Positions 26,715-34,822 of a stretch of DNA of 64,000 bases are shown piece after piece. Positions within the stretch are counted from its first letter, which is position 1. Each line of letters starts with the position of its first letter. The stretch lies in the NCBI RefSeq assembly GCF_022811845.1, contig NZ_CP064268.1, positions 124,001 to 188,000 on the forward strand. Direction: 5' to 3'. A program made the position numbers and the translations under genes. Under the pieces are notes generated by a model that searched no databases, was not told where the DNA came from, and saw only the letters and a list, made by a program, of their open reading frames with translations. The DNA is from Bacillus pseudomycoides (GTDB lineage Bacteria; Bacillota; Bacilli; Bacillales; Bacillaceae_G).

Positions 26715-26978
26715 TTATTCCTCTGTTTCGAATAGTGAATTAGCTTTCATATCCTTTCTAAGTTGAATAAAACTATCATGTTCTTTTTTTCTTTTAAACA
26801 AATCTAATAACTGTTTACGAGCCACTGTACCTTTGGCTAACCATTTCATGTATTCTTCTCGATCTCTCACTTGTAAAGATGAAACTTGTTTTTTTACCGT
26901 ATAATTTAAAAGATACAGCAAATGATTAGCCTCTTGCTCATGATGCGGTAAGATTCTATTTCTAAACGCCATAATCAA
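26715..26978 (-). CDS. Small hypothetical phage protein
   Basis: TTG 26978 is five bases from GGAG; ATG 26972 gives almost the same protein. The 87-residue product (MAFRNRILPHHEQEANHLLY) is helical and basic, ends in acidic ETEE, and is not recognised. Confidence 0.55.
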   Translation of the reverse strand: MIMAFRNRILPHHEQEANHLLYLLNYTVKKQVSSLQVRDREEYMKWLAKGTVARKQLLDLFKRKKEHDSFIQLRKDMKANSLFETEE

Positions 26979-27048
26979 ATACGCTCCTGTGTATTTTTCA
27001 CATATACTCACACTTCATTGAAAGAAACTCTTTATAAATGCCTTTTGT

Positions 27049-27771
27049 TTATGCTGTTGCATTCTTTTTATTTAACAGTTTATCCGCCACTCTTATTGCA
27101 CTTTCTAGTTGATTTGTAATCGCTAGGTATTGCGGAGCTGTTATTTGTTTCAGTTCGTTCTTTTTTTTATAGTTATTCATTTTCAGTTTTAAATTTGTTC
27201 TATATGCTCTGTTATACACCGATCTAAATACTCTCCATGCCTTTTGGAAACTAATACCTTCGCTGAAAGCCAGGCGCTGAATCATTTTATTTAAGCGTTG
27301 CTGTAGACAACTTTCTGTATTCAAGGTATCAAGACTATTAATACGATGTTCCACAGTTCTTACTTCTTTTTCCAATTGTTGAATTCTAAGTAAAATCTTC
27401 CCTGGCATTTTTTTCTGATGCTGATTTCTTTCTTTTACATGTTTAAACTCTTTTAAGAATTTAATCTTCATCTTTAAAGCTTCTGCATCTATATCTCCCA
27501 TAGTTATACATGCAAATGCACTTTCTGTGAGTGTAAACTTAGGGTAATCTATTCCTTTAATTGTATAACTTGATTTAATAAAGTTAGCTTGTGAAAAATC
27601 ACTTTCCCCGGCTTCATTCAATTTTTGAATCTGATTTACAATAGTACTTATCACAGAATTGTGATCTTCCTTCCACATGTAAGCAACGGTCAAGCTGTCA
27701 GTAACAATCGTATGTCCTTCTATAAATACCAAATTATTAATTATATCTTCTCTTTTTTTTGTAACAGCCAT
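27049..27771 (-). CDS. Rha-family phage regulatory protein
   Basis: ATG 27771 follows GGAGGG. The 240-residue protein has the Rha domain in residues 1-115 (TVAYMWKEDHNSVISTIVNQ, then YPKFTLTESAFACITMGD). A coiled-coil and ORF6C-like C-terminal domain follow (SFQKAWRVFRSVYNRAYRTN). Rha proteins and related antirepressors act in phage lysogeny and replication control. It is the second gene after the XRE regulator in this operon. Confidence 0.85.
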   Translation of the reverse strand: MAVTKKREDIINNLVFIEGHTIVTDSLTVAYMWKEDHNSVISTIVNQIQKLNEAGESDFSQANFIKSSYTIKGIDYPKFTLTESAFACITMGDIDAEALKMKIKFLKEFKHVKERNQHQKKMPGKILLRIQQLEKEVRTVEHRINSLDTLNTESCLQQRLNKMIQRLAFSEGISFQKAWRVFRSVYNRAYRTNLKLKMNNYKKKNELKQITAPQYLAITNQLESAIRVADKLLNKKNATA

Positions 27772-27813
27772 ATATATCCCTCCATTTTATAAATCTCAGG
27801 TTTACTAAGATTG

Positions 27814-27996
27814 TTAAAAAAAAAGATCTTTGGGATCTTCTTCAAGCGCGTTTGCAATTTTCAATGCCAGATTTATTTTTAGATTTCTTTTATTATTTTC
27901 TATGTACCAATAATGCATTTTTGTTATCCCAACTTTATTGGCAACCTCTTCACAAGTCCACCCTTTTTCTATTCTTTTTCGTTTTAATTTTTGCAA
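27814..27996 (-). CDS. XRE-family DNA-binding protein
   Basis: TTG 27996 with GGAAGGGG upstream gives a 60-residue HTH protein (KLKRKRIEKGWTCEEVANKV, then GITKMHYWYIENNKRNLKIN), almost just a Cro-type domain. ATG 28014 would place the start on top of the ribosome-binding site. Probably a Cro-like regulator for the replication operon; AT-rich inverted sequences upstream at 28020-28060 could be its operator. Confidence 0.8.
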   Translation of the reverse strand: MQKLKRKRIEKGWTCEEVANKVGITKMHYWYIENNKRNLKINLALKIANALEEDPKDLFF

Positions 27997-28135
27997 AGTG
28001 ATTACCCCTTCCATTATCTATACTCTAATTATAAATAAACCAGAAGTTTATTTCAAGTCTTTTTATATAGATTTGATATAAATTTTCCCAATGAAATATG
28101 TATTTATTTTACACTTTTATCATCAAATTTACATA

Positions 28136-28548
28136 TTTTGCGATACGAGAAAGCCCCTGCAGGACTTTAGTCCGCCTTTAGGTATGGGATGAAAGTATCG
28201 CTTTTGTATCGCAAAACATGTTAAAATTTATTTATAGTCATGCAAAAGACTCTAAAACGATTATGTTCTCTGAAAAACGAATATTATATGAGGTTGCACG
28301 AATCAATTTCATTTCGTGTGTAAAACAATATGTGTCGTCAAGAAAAGGACGTTAAAACATAGTGGAGAACCCAAAAATCTGTACGGTATGGTAACAGTAC
28401 CGTAGCCCATGAACCTATACGGTCTGTCATGGGAGTGGTGATGACACACCGCGATCTTGCACGTCAGCGATACCAGAAATGGACTTCGCCTTTGGTAGCA
28501 AGAATCCCACTGACGTTAGTCAGCTTGCGGCTTTAGCCGTGGGAATGT
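28136..28548. ncRNA. Structured element resembling IS200/IS605 ends and omegaRNA, without tnpA/tnpB
   Basis: The GC content rises sharply here. An 11-bp inverted repeat TTTTGCGATAC/GTATCGCAAAA bounds 28136-28216, which contains AAAGCCCCTGCAGGACTTTA and GGTATGGGAT like IS200/IS605 left ends. Further hairpins are TACGGTA/TACCGTA (near 28383), CCCATGA/TCATGGG (28407-28432), CTGAC/GTCAG, and CGGCTTTAGCCG. The outer pair TCCCAC/GTGGGA closes the end, finishing GCCGTGGGAATGTCAA. That finish resembles right ends and omegaRNA of TnpB elements. No transposase frame is present. A B. cereus repeat (bcr) element is the alternative. Confidence 0.55.
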
Positions 28549-28604
28549 CAAATAGTGAATAATACTAAAATTTTATTCAGCAAATATAGCAAAGAAAAAG
28601 CCCC

Positions 28605-28727
28605 CTACTGGTTTTTCTCTATATATGTATTAGACAGACACACTTTTAGAATTTCCTCAGTGTTAATCTCTTTTCCCTCTTTTAACCATAACTTTACTAC
28701 TTCTTTAGCTAATTCTTGTTTATTCAT
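28605..28727 (-). CDS. Small 40-residue protein
   Basis: ATG 28727 follows GGGGGAT on the minus strand. The product MNKQELAKEVVKLWLKEGKE and 20 more residues is a simple charged helix. It is in line with the replication operon and the secreted peptide gene. Function unknown. Confidence 0.55.
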   Translation of the reverse strand: MNKQELAKEVVKLWLKEGKEINTEEILKVCLSNTYIEKNQ

Positions 28728-28888
28728 CTCAAATCCCCCATATTCAACATATAATATTGTGATTAATTTCACATTATTTCGCTTTTTCGTTAAATATATA
28801 TAAAGCGAATTCCTGTAAAACGTAGGAATGACATCGCTTTATTCAAAACGATGCCATTCTACATTTTAATAATTCATAATTTTTTGTA

Positions 28889-29020
28889 TTACCAACCACC
28901 ACCGGGATCAGTCGCTAAATGATTCACTGTTTGTTGTGTTGAATAATCTGTTTTTTTCTCTTCTAGCACAAATATGGATACCCCTAATAGAACCACTAGA
29001 ATTATTAAAAGTTTTTTCAA
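28889..29020 (-). CDS. Secreted small peptide precursor, 43 residues
   Basis: TTG 29020 has GAGGT nine bases upstream. The product starts KKLLIILVVLLGVSIFVLEE, a signal peptide or anchor, then a polar part and the tail HLATDPGGGW. Size and layout match Phr, PapR and AimP signalling precursors, whose last 5-10 residues form the active peptide. It lies at the head of the leftward phage operon. The receptor is not known; the AimR-like protein at 20528 is a candidate. Confidence 0.55.
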   Translation of the reverse strand: MKKLLIILVVLLGVSIFVLEEKKTDYSTQQTVNHLATDPGGGW

Positions 29021-29732
29021 TTTTCCATACCTCATTTCAACTAATTAATTCTACTTACTTCTTAAAATTAAAGTATTTAACCATATTCATTTTTCATTCA
29101 TTAAATTTACTGTAGGAAAAAAGTTCTCGCTCTTTTCTATCACGTCTCTACTTCTCATATCAAAAAAGAATAAACAGTTTATAGTTTTACCTGCTAAATT
29201 AACTCTAATTTTCCAATCCACTATAAACCTCTATATGAATATTTTACCACAAAATAGAACCTATGTTCTAGTTTAAATTTAAAATATCCACATAAATTTA
29301 TTGTTATTTAGCACTAGTAAAGCGATGTTTATTCGAAAAAGAAGCTAATACGAATAAAAATTTAATATATACTTACATGAATAATAAAAATGGATTTTCT
29401 GTCCTTATAGTAATTATTTTACTGTTACTTTCCATACAAAAAGCCCTCTTATTTCTTCAAAAACCCATATGAAACTCCTAACAAGCTGAATAAGAAACCA
29501 AATCTAACTTGATACCAAATGTATTAGAGTGTTCTATAAAACCCATTACCAGAGAATCTGAGAAGTCATTTTCTTTGAAACGGGAATTTTTTGTGCTTAT
29601 AGTCATACGAAAATTGTTTTCCTACACATCCTATTGCCAATCCTGTTGAAAGTGTAGCCGATAATAAAATAATCACTTATTGGATTGAGTTCTCCCCAAA
29701 ATAATGATTAGAAATGTACACACAACTAACAC
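29021..29732. other. Intergenic region, no gene seen
   Basis: About 700 bp of AT-rich sequence with stops in all frames. It probably holds the promoter of the leftward operon near its left end and old junk towards the IS fragment. Confidence 0.5.
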
Positions 29733-30045
29733 ACTAGATTTAGAAACATACGAAAAAGCCAAGGCTTTCTTGAAAAAGCGCTTGGCTGCTTGTTTATTTC
29801 TTGATTTACTAAGATAAAAATTAATGGTGTTCCCTTCGGAATCTACAGCGTGATATAAATACATCCATTGACCTTTTACTTTGATATAGGTTTCATCAAC
29901 TCTCCATGAGTCATTTGTTGATTTAAGATGATATCGTACTTTTTCTTCTAATTGAGGCCCATATTGATGAACCCAGCGCATATCGTTGTGTGAACAATTG
30001 ATAATCCGCTTTCCTCCATCATTTCCACCAGGTTACAGAAGCTCA
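29733..30045 (-). pseudogene. Internal fragment of a type B IS6 transposase
   Basis: The minus strand encodes WRVDETYIKVKGQWMYLYHA and flanking residues of the type B transposase, but neither inverted end is present. A base is missing near 29982 (CATATCGTTG where others have CATAATCGTTG). Bounded on both sides by unrelated sequence. Confidence 0.88.
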
Positions 30046-30122
30046 AGCATTTATGTAGGTGTTTTGAAGTATCCACATAATCCAAACTTATATGATTAAA
30101 TCCTAACTCAAAGATTTCTAAT

Positions 30123-30155
30123 AAAAAAGAACCACTAAAAAGTGATTCTTTTTTA
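30123..30155. terminator. Hairpin terminator
   Basis: AAAAAAGAACCAC pairs with GTGATTCTTTTTT (one mismatch), suited to stop transcription from either side. Confidence 0.75.
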
Positions 30156-30281
30156 TTAAAGGCATAGTCCGACTCACATAGAGATTTGGAGAATAACTCT
30201 ATAAGTTGTAGTATAGAACAATTAAATGTAAATTTATATTAATTTTTTACCAAATTAACTATATTATGGTTGAGAAAATTT

Positions 30282-31265
30282 TTATTTTTGATTAAGTAAG
30301 TGCTGATTAATTCTATCTTGAATTGCATCTTTAATAAATTCTTCGATAGAACTATTTGTTTCTTCTACAATGTTTTTTATAGATTTATACTCGTTACGTG
30401 TGAGAGTTACGGGCTTTGTTACAGTATTGCTATCTAAATATATACTATTGTTAACACGTGGTATCATTTTTCCTTCTATTATATAGGGTGCTAAATTATC
30501 CATCCATTCGGTTTGCATTCCAGATGGTAATGATACTAGAGATTGACGAATATCAAAATACCAAAACTCATCTTCTACTGATATTTTTAAATTTCTCGGT
30601 GATACATACTGTAATATGAGATCTATAAATTGAAAAATATCACTTCGATATTGATAAGATTTAGGAAAGCGGAATTTCACAAATCGCTGATGGTGACTTC
30701 TCGGCTGATTAGATAAAATATAGGCAGGCTTATATCCAACTTTGATTGCATCCTCTAACGTCATGTCATTTCCAAATTCATCACGTAGTATGATATCCCC
30801 ACGTTTTGGAATGGAGATAATACGTGCTAACGTATTCCCTTTCATAAATCTTTGTAATAGTACTACATTATGCTTTTGGGAGTATGTATAGATTGTATTT
30901 TTCCGCTCTATTTGTTGTACTAATTCACGGACATCATCTTCTTTCACAAATTTTGTTTTGCGATTACGATGCTCCTGTATAGTACAAGTTATCTCGCCCT
31001 CTTCTATCCATTTTTCGAGTTGATACATACTGATATAGTACTCTTTACTTGCTTGATATAAAGTAAGCCCTTCTACCTCAAGTTCTTCTTTTAATTTCTC
31101 TATTTCTTCTTTTTTAAATAAAAAGCTTCCATCTAAACGCCATGTATCCTTATTAATTGGATTCAATTGTCCCTGTTTTATCATATTATTAAATGTGAAG
31201 TGACTAATATCTAAATACTCTATTACTTCGTTTGTGGTCATAGTTATTTCGTATGCATTCAGCAT
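30282..31265 (-). CDS. DNA-binding protein, excisionase/MerR-like, divergent from integrase
   Basis: The 327-residue protein begins with a winged helix like excisionases (MTTNEVIEYLDISHFTFNNM, then GQLNPINKDTWRLDGSFLFK). A second similar HTH lies at about 65-110 (LTLYQASKEYYISMYQLEKW). The C-terminal part ends with a short helix pair (NEYKSIKNIVEETNSSIEEF). It is divergent from the integrase over 355 bp and may control integrase expression or direct recombination. Start ATG 31265 has GGGGG upstream. Confidence 0.6.
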   Translation of the reverse strand: MLNAYEITMTTNEVIEYLDISHFTFNNMIKQGQLNPINKDTWRLDGSFLFKKEEIEKLKEELEVEGLTLYQASKEYYISMYQLEKWIEEGEITCTIQEHRNRKTKFVKEDDVRELVQQIERKNTIYTYSQKHNVVLLQRFMKGNTLARIISIPKRGDIILRDEFGNDMTLEDAIKVGYKPAYILSNQPRSHHQRFVKFRFPKSYQYRSDIFQFIDLILQYVSPRNLKISVEDEFWYFDIRQSLVSLPSGMQTEWMDNLAPYIIEGKMIPRVNNSIYLDSNTVTKPVTLTRNEYKSIKNIVEETNSSIEEFIKDAIQDRINQHLLNQK

Positions 31266-31620
31266 TCATGTTCCCCCTAATATTACATTTTTATAGAAAA
31301 GAAATAATATTATTATGTAAATTATAATTTATAAAATAGGCAATTTTAATTTATTATAACATAAATTAAAAATAAATTATTTAAATATGTATCTAATAAT
31401 AAAATATAATTTCTAATTAAATTCATTTTTATATTGTCATAAACCAAATGAAATATTATTAATTTTATTAATAAATCCATAACCATAGAAAATGTGCAAT
31501 TTTCTATAGTTGCATCACAGTTTCATTTTTATAAAATTTAATCTTACTATGTAAATAATTTTGAATGTAATTCAGTTATAATAATAGATATAAAAGGAAT
31601 TTATAAGGAGTTGAAGAGCA
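31266..31620. other. AT-rich divergent control region
   Basis: More than 80% A+T by eye, with repeated AATAATATTATT/TTAATTTTATTAA tracts. It may contain promoters, the attachment site or the binding sites of the divergent DNA-binding protein. No gene is visible. AAGGAG at 31605 is the integrase ribosome-binding site. Confidence 0.5.
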
Positions 31621-32781
31621 ATGAAATTTGAAATGAATACAGTTCATAGTGAAACTTCTTTAGAAAATATAGAGAAACAAAAACAAAATTTCACAAACAT
31701 AATTGCAATTTGGAATGAAGATATTCTAAAACAAGCGGAGCAAAGAAAAGAAAACAATGAACGAGAAGATAAACAAACGTATGATGGTTTTTCTGATGAG
31801 GAGATACTGTACTACTATTTAAACCGACAAACTCATTTTGATAAGGAAAAACGGATAAAGGATAATTCACGTGTTTTATATGCACGTGATCTAAGTCAGT
31901 TCTATTTTTTTATTAAACAAAGCACAGAGTATCTGCAGCAAGATGTAAAAGATTATGAATATGGTCGTATATGGAGGAATCTACGAAAACGTCATATCCG
32001 TAACTATCAGAGGTGGTTGTCAGAAGAGGCAGTTTCCTATCAATCCAAGGAGAAATACAAACCATCCACAATAAGTAGAAAGCTAGGTGTAATTCGATCC
32101 TATTTAAAATGGCTATATGAAATCGGATATATTCAGGAGCCACTTCATGTAGAAGTATTGAGTACCACAGTAGGCAAGCATCATAAACCAAAGAGGGATT
32201 TATCCTATGAAGAAGTAAAGCAGTTACTTCGTTATTATCAGGATAACGAGATTAATTATGCTTTATTATCTATTCTTGCGACAACGGGGTTACGTGTCGC
32301 GGAAGTTGCTCATGCGAAGTGGGAAAACCTTGAATTTGATTCAATACGTGATCGGTATTACTTAACTGTAGATACAAAGGGCAATGGTGAAAGAATTGTT
32401 TCTATTAATAAGGAGATTTTTCATCGTATTGTTGCCTTTCGTATACGCCGACGACTTCCTATTAATATAGGTAATGAAAATGGTGGTACCATCTTTCAAA
32501 CTAAAAATCGTACAGCATATCGAGAAAATTATTTATCTCAGTACATTACAAAGATTATTAAGGATACGGAGCTACCGTTTACGAAAGATATTAGAATAAC
32601 GCCTCACTTCTTTAGACACTTTTATGTACAGTACTTGTACGATTACAAAGAGTTACCACCACATCTTATTGCAGCCGCAGTAGGTCATAAAGATGATAGA
32701 ACGACAAAAGAAAATTATTTAAAGCAACGTTTAATCAAGGATAAGGATGCAGGGAATTTAATTGGTGAAGATGAATTTTAA
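31621..32781 (+). CDS. Tyrosine recombinase / integrase
   Basis: The 386-residue enzyme has a SAM-like N-terminal domain (about 85-175) and a catalytic domain with R225 (TTGLRVAEVAH), K253 (DTKGNGERIV), H329-x2-R332 (TPHFFRHFYV), H356 (AVGHKDDR) and the nucleophile Y366 (TKENYLKQR). It breaks and joins DNA through a phosphotyrosine, for integration or for resolving multimers. All five catalytic residues are present, so it is probably active. A 42-bp palindromic terminator follows. Confidence 0.92.
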   Translation: MKFEMNTVHSETSLENIEKQKQNFTNIIAIWNEDILKQAEQRKENNEREDKQTYDGFSDEEILYYYLNRQTHFDKEKRIKDNSRVLYARDLSQFYFFIKQSTEYLQQDVKDYEYGRIWRNLRKRHIRNYQRWLSEEAVSYQSKEKYKPSTISRKLGVIRSYLKWLYEIGYIQEPLHVEVLSTTVGKHHKPKRDLSYEEVKQLLRYYQDNEINYALLSILATTGLRVAEVAHAKWENLEFDSIRDRYYLTVDTKGNGERIVSINKEIFHRIVAFRIRRRLPINIGNENGGTIFQTKNRTAYRENYLSQYITKIIKDTELPFTKDIRITPHFFRHFYVQYLYDYKELPPHLIAAAVGHKDDRTTKENYLKQRLIKDKDAGNLIGEDEF

Positions 32782-32810
32782 TATGTAATTAATACACAAT
32801 AAATTTTTAA

Positions 32811-32852
32811 AAAAGGAAAGGTGAAACCGATATCGGTTTCACCTTTCCTTTT
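32811..32852. terminator. Perfect 42-bp palindrome after the integrase
   Basis: Each half of 21 bases (AAAAGGAAAGGTGAAACCGAT) is the exact complement of the other, with no loop. It ends in TTTT and works as a terminator, and it could also be a recombination or attachment site. Confidence 0.7.
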
Positions 32853-32868
32853 GAATTGTTTTAAATAT

Positions 32869-33050
32869 TTATACTGCATAGACTTCAATTTTTGTAGGAT
32901 TAGAAAAGCGACGTTCTAATTCTTTTTTGATTTTTTCAACAGCAAAGAACGCAGAAGATGCATATACAGTGATTACTTTTTTTATAAAAGTATTACCCGT
33001 TATTAAAATATATCTTATTGAATATGATGAAATCACACTCTCACCCTTTC
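32869..33050 (-). pseudogene. C-terminal gene remnant
   Basis: The minus strand stays open for about 60 codons and ends VEKIKKELERRFSNPTKIEV then YAV and a stop at 32869. No start codon with a ribosome-binding site is present. Not recognised. Confidence 0.3.
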
Positions 33051-33157
33051 ACATATCTATTGTATTTAATATATATGCTGACAGATATGGATATATTCTC
33101 AAAAGATATAAGGTGAGTAGACAAGTGGTATGAAAAGTTTTTTTTGCACCAAAACTA

Positions 33158-33194
33158 AAGAGCCGCTTCTGAATAGATACAGGAGCGGTTCTTT
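33158..33194 (+). terminator. Hairpin terminator
   Basis: AAGAGCCGCTTCTG pairs with CAGGAGCGGTTCTT. Just upstream, TTTTTTTTGCACCAAAACTA (about 33138-33157) is a decayed type B IS end. Confidence 0.75.
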
Positions 33195-33269
33195 GAATGT
33201 AGTTGCTGGATTCATTGAATTTCATGTATTATCTTAACAAAGAAAATTAAAAAACGAATTTAAAAGGGT

Positions 33270-33301
33270 CCTTACGTTGAATACATGTATTCAACGTAAG
33301 G
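33270..33301. repeat. Perfect 32-bp palindrome
   Basis: Two 16-base halves (CCTTACGTTGAATACA and its complement) meet without a loop. It is not followed by a T run. Confidence 0.85.
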
Positions 33302-33523
33302 GCGGATTATGTAAAATTTATTTAATTAGCAAGTAAAAAGTGATATTGTGAGCAGAATGAAAAATATCAAAAAGTTGATTTAGAAAAAAGCACTGCCAAA
33401 ATCTTCAGCAATGCTTTTCGATTAGACGTACTACGATAATGAACGTCTACTTTCTTCTATATGTTTGCTCATGAATAGAATACAAATTTGTATTTAAAAT
33501 AAGTTCTGTGTGTGTTTATATAT

Positions 33524-34408
33524 TTACTTTAATTTCAAGATACGTTCTACTTCCTCCACACTTAACTTACTTGCTTTTGCAATAGTTTCAAGCGGTACAC
33601 CAATTTCATGCATCCCTCGAATCATTTGCATCTTACCTTGCTCAATGCCTTTTTCCATACCCTCTTGTTCTGCATGTGCAAGCTTAGCCTGTTCATCAAG
33701 TAAAAGCTTTTCACGAGCTTCATATGCAAGTCGAAAAGAAGAATCATGACTCATATTTTCCCATTTATCCATCGCTTTTTGTAAGATTGGATCTTGATTC
33801 ATAGCAATCTCCTCCAGTGTTTGAGTTAAATGTTCATCTTCATGTGCCGGTAATAATAACATCCAACGAACAAATGCATTTTCCCATGGGTTCACTTTTT
33901 CTTCGCGCCACTGTTTAACTAGCTTTGGAATCTCTACAAAATGGATTTCCATATCATCACTCAATACTTGATGTGTTCTTGTATTCCAGAGTTTCCCTGT
34001 TGTATGAAATGCTTCTTCATTAGAAAACAACTTGAAATCTAATAAGTTGATGGTTATTGTTTTTCGAAGCGAACGATACGGCATGCCTTCTTGCATTTGA
34101 GAAGTATATAATTTAGACCAATAATAGAGGGAACGTTTAATCATATCATGTGTATTGCGAAGCTGTATCTCTACATTTATTTGTGTTCCATTATCAAGGG
34201 TTGCGAGTAAATCTAAAATGGATAATTTATCGTCTTCATATGCTTTGTGGAGATGTGGGTCTTCCAATTGTAAAGACACAATCGGCACATCTAAAGATTC
34301 TTCTAAAATGGCATTAAGAAAGCCCGTGAGAATATCTTCACTTCCTTTTGTACCAAATAGTTGTTTAAACGCAAAATCAATTCGTAAATTTACTAACTTA
34401 TTGGACAT
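33524..34408 (-). CDS. Rpn-family (PD-(D/E)XK nuclease/transposase-like) protein
   Basis: The 294-residue protein starts MSNKLVNLRIDFAFKQLFG, typical of the Rpn/YhgA family. Nuclease core: D in LSILDLLATL and the NVEIQLR strand (E-x-Q). The tail has the usual EGMEKGIEQGKMQMIRGMHE helix and a short HTH-like end. Rpn proteins promote recombination and are proposed to form phage-defence systems in other bacteria. ATG 34408 has GGGAGAGG upstream. Confidence 0.88.
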   Translation of the reverse strand: MSNKLVNLRIDFAFKQLFGTKGSEDILTGFLNAILEESLDVPIVSLQLEDPHLHKAYEDDKLSILDLLATLDNGTQINVEIQLRNTHDMIKRSLYYWSKLYTSQMQEGMPYRSLRKTITINLLDFKLFSNEEAFHTTGKLWNTRTHQVLSDDMEIHFVEIPKLVKQWREEKVNPWENAFVRWMLLLPAHEDEHLTQTLEEIAMNQDPILQKAMDKWENMSHDSSFRLAYEAREKLLLDEQAKLAHAEQEGMEKGIEQGKMQMIRGMHEIGVPLETIAKASKLSVEEVERILKLK

Positions 34409-34481
34409 GGATTTCCTCTCCCTGTCGTTTCTTTTTCTTAGTATTATTGTACAAGATAAATCGATTTGTATGCAAATCCCG

Positions 34482-34808
34482 TTTCTGTTGCAAAGTTACC
34501 CAAAACATAGTGAATCTAAGGTTGTATTGTTAAATGGTTATGCAACCATTAATAATTCCTGTAATTCGTTATACACCGAAAAGGCGGAGCCTATTTGAAG
34601 ACTTCGCCTTTGTTTGTATAGGGCATGAATGGTTTCAATGCCTTTTATTGTACGAGAAGCATGCCGGAGGGTTTGAAATCCCGATGACCTAGCAAAACGA
34701 CAATAGTAGCTTGTTTGAATTGTTTTCCTTTAAAATATCCCATTTGTTACGCTCCCGTTCATCTTTTTCCAAAGTGTACTTGAGTTTCGAAAACTTTGCA
34801 ACAGAATC
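34482..34808 (-). mobile_element. Internally deleted IS240-type element (non-autonomous)
   Basis: Both inverted ends survive (GTTTCTGTTGCAAAG at 34482 and CTTTGCAACAGAATCC ending 34808), but only the C-terminal and first few codons of the transposase remain; about 480 bp is missing. The right 100 bases match, in reverse, the left IS relic at 40491-40599. Confidence 0.88.
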
Positions 34809-34822
34809 CCCTTAGTGATACT

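Noticed and set aside
28136..28548. CRISPR-like repeats
   Set aside because: The stems differ from each other and no regular repeat-spacer spacing is present.
28555..28803. An 82-residue plus-strand frame
   Set aside because: It overlaps, in antisense, a better small gene (28605-28727) that has a strong ribosome-binding site.
32927..33133. A 68-residue plus-strand frame
   Set aside because: No ribosome-binding site, odd composition, and it ends in an IS relic; the opposite strand looks more like old coding sequence.
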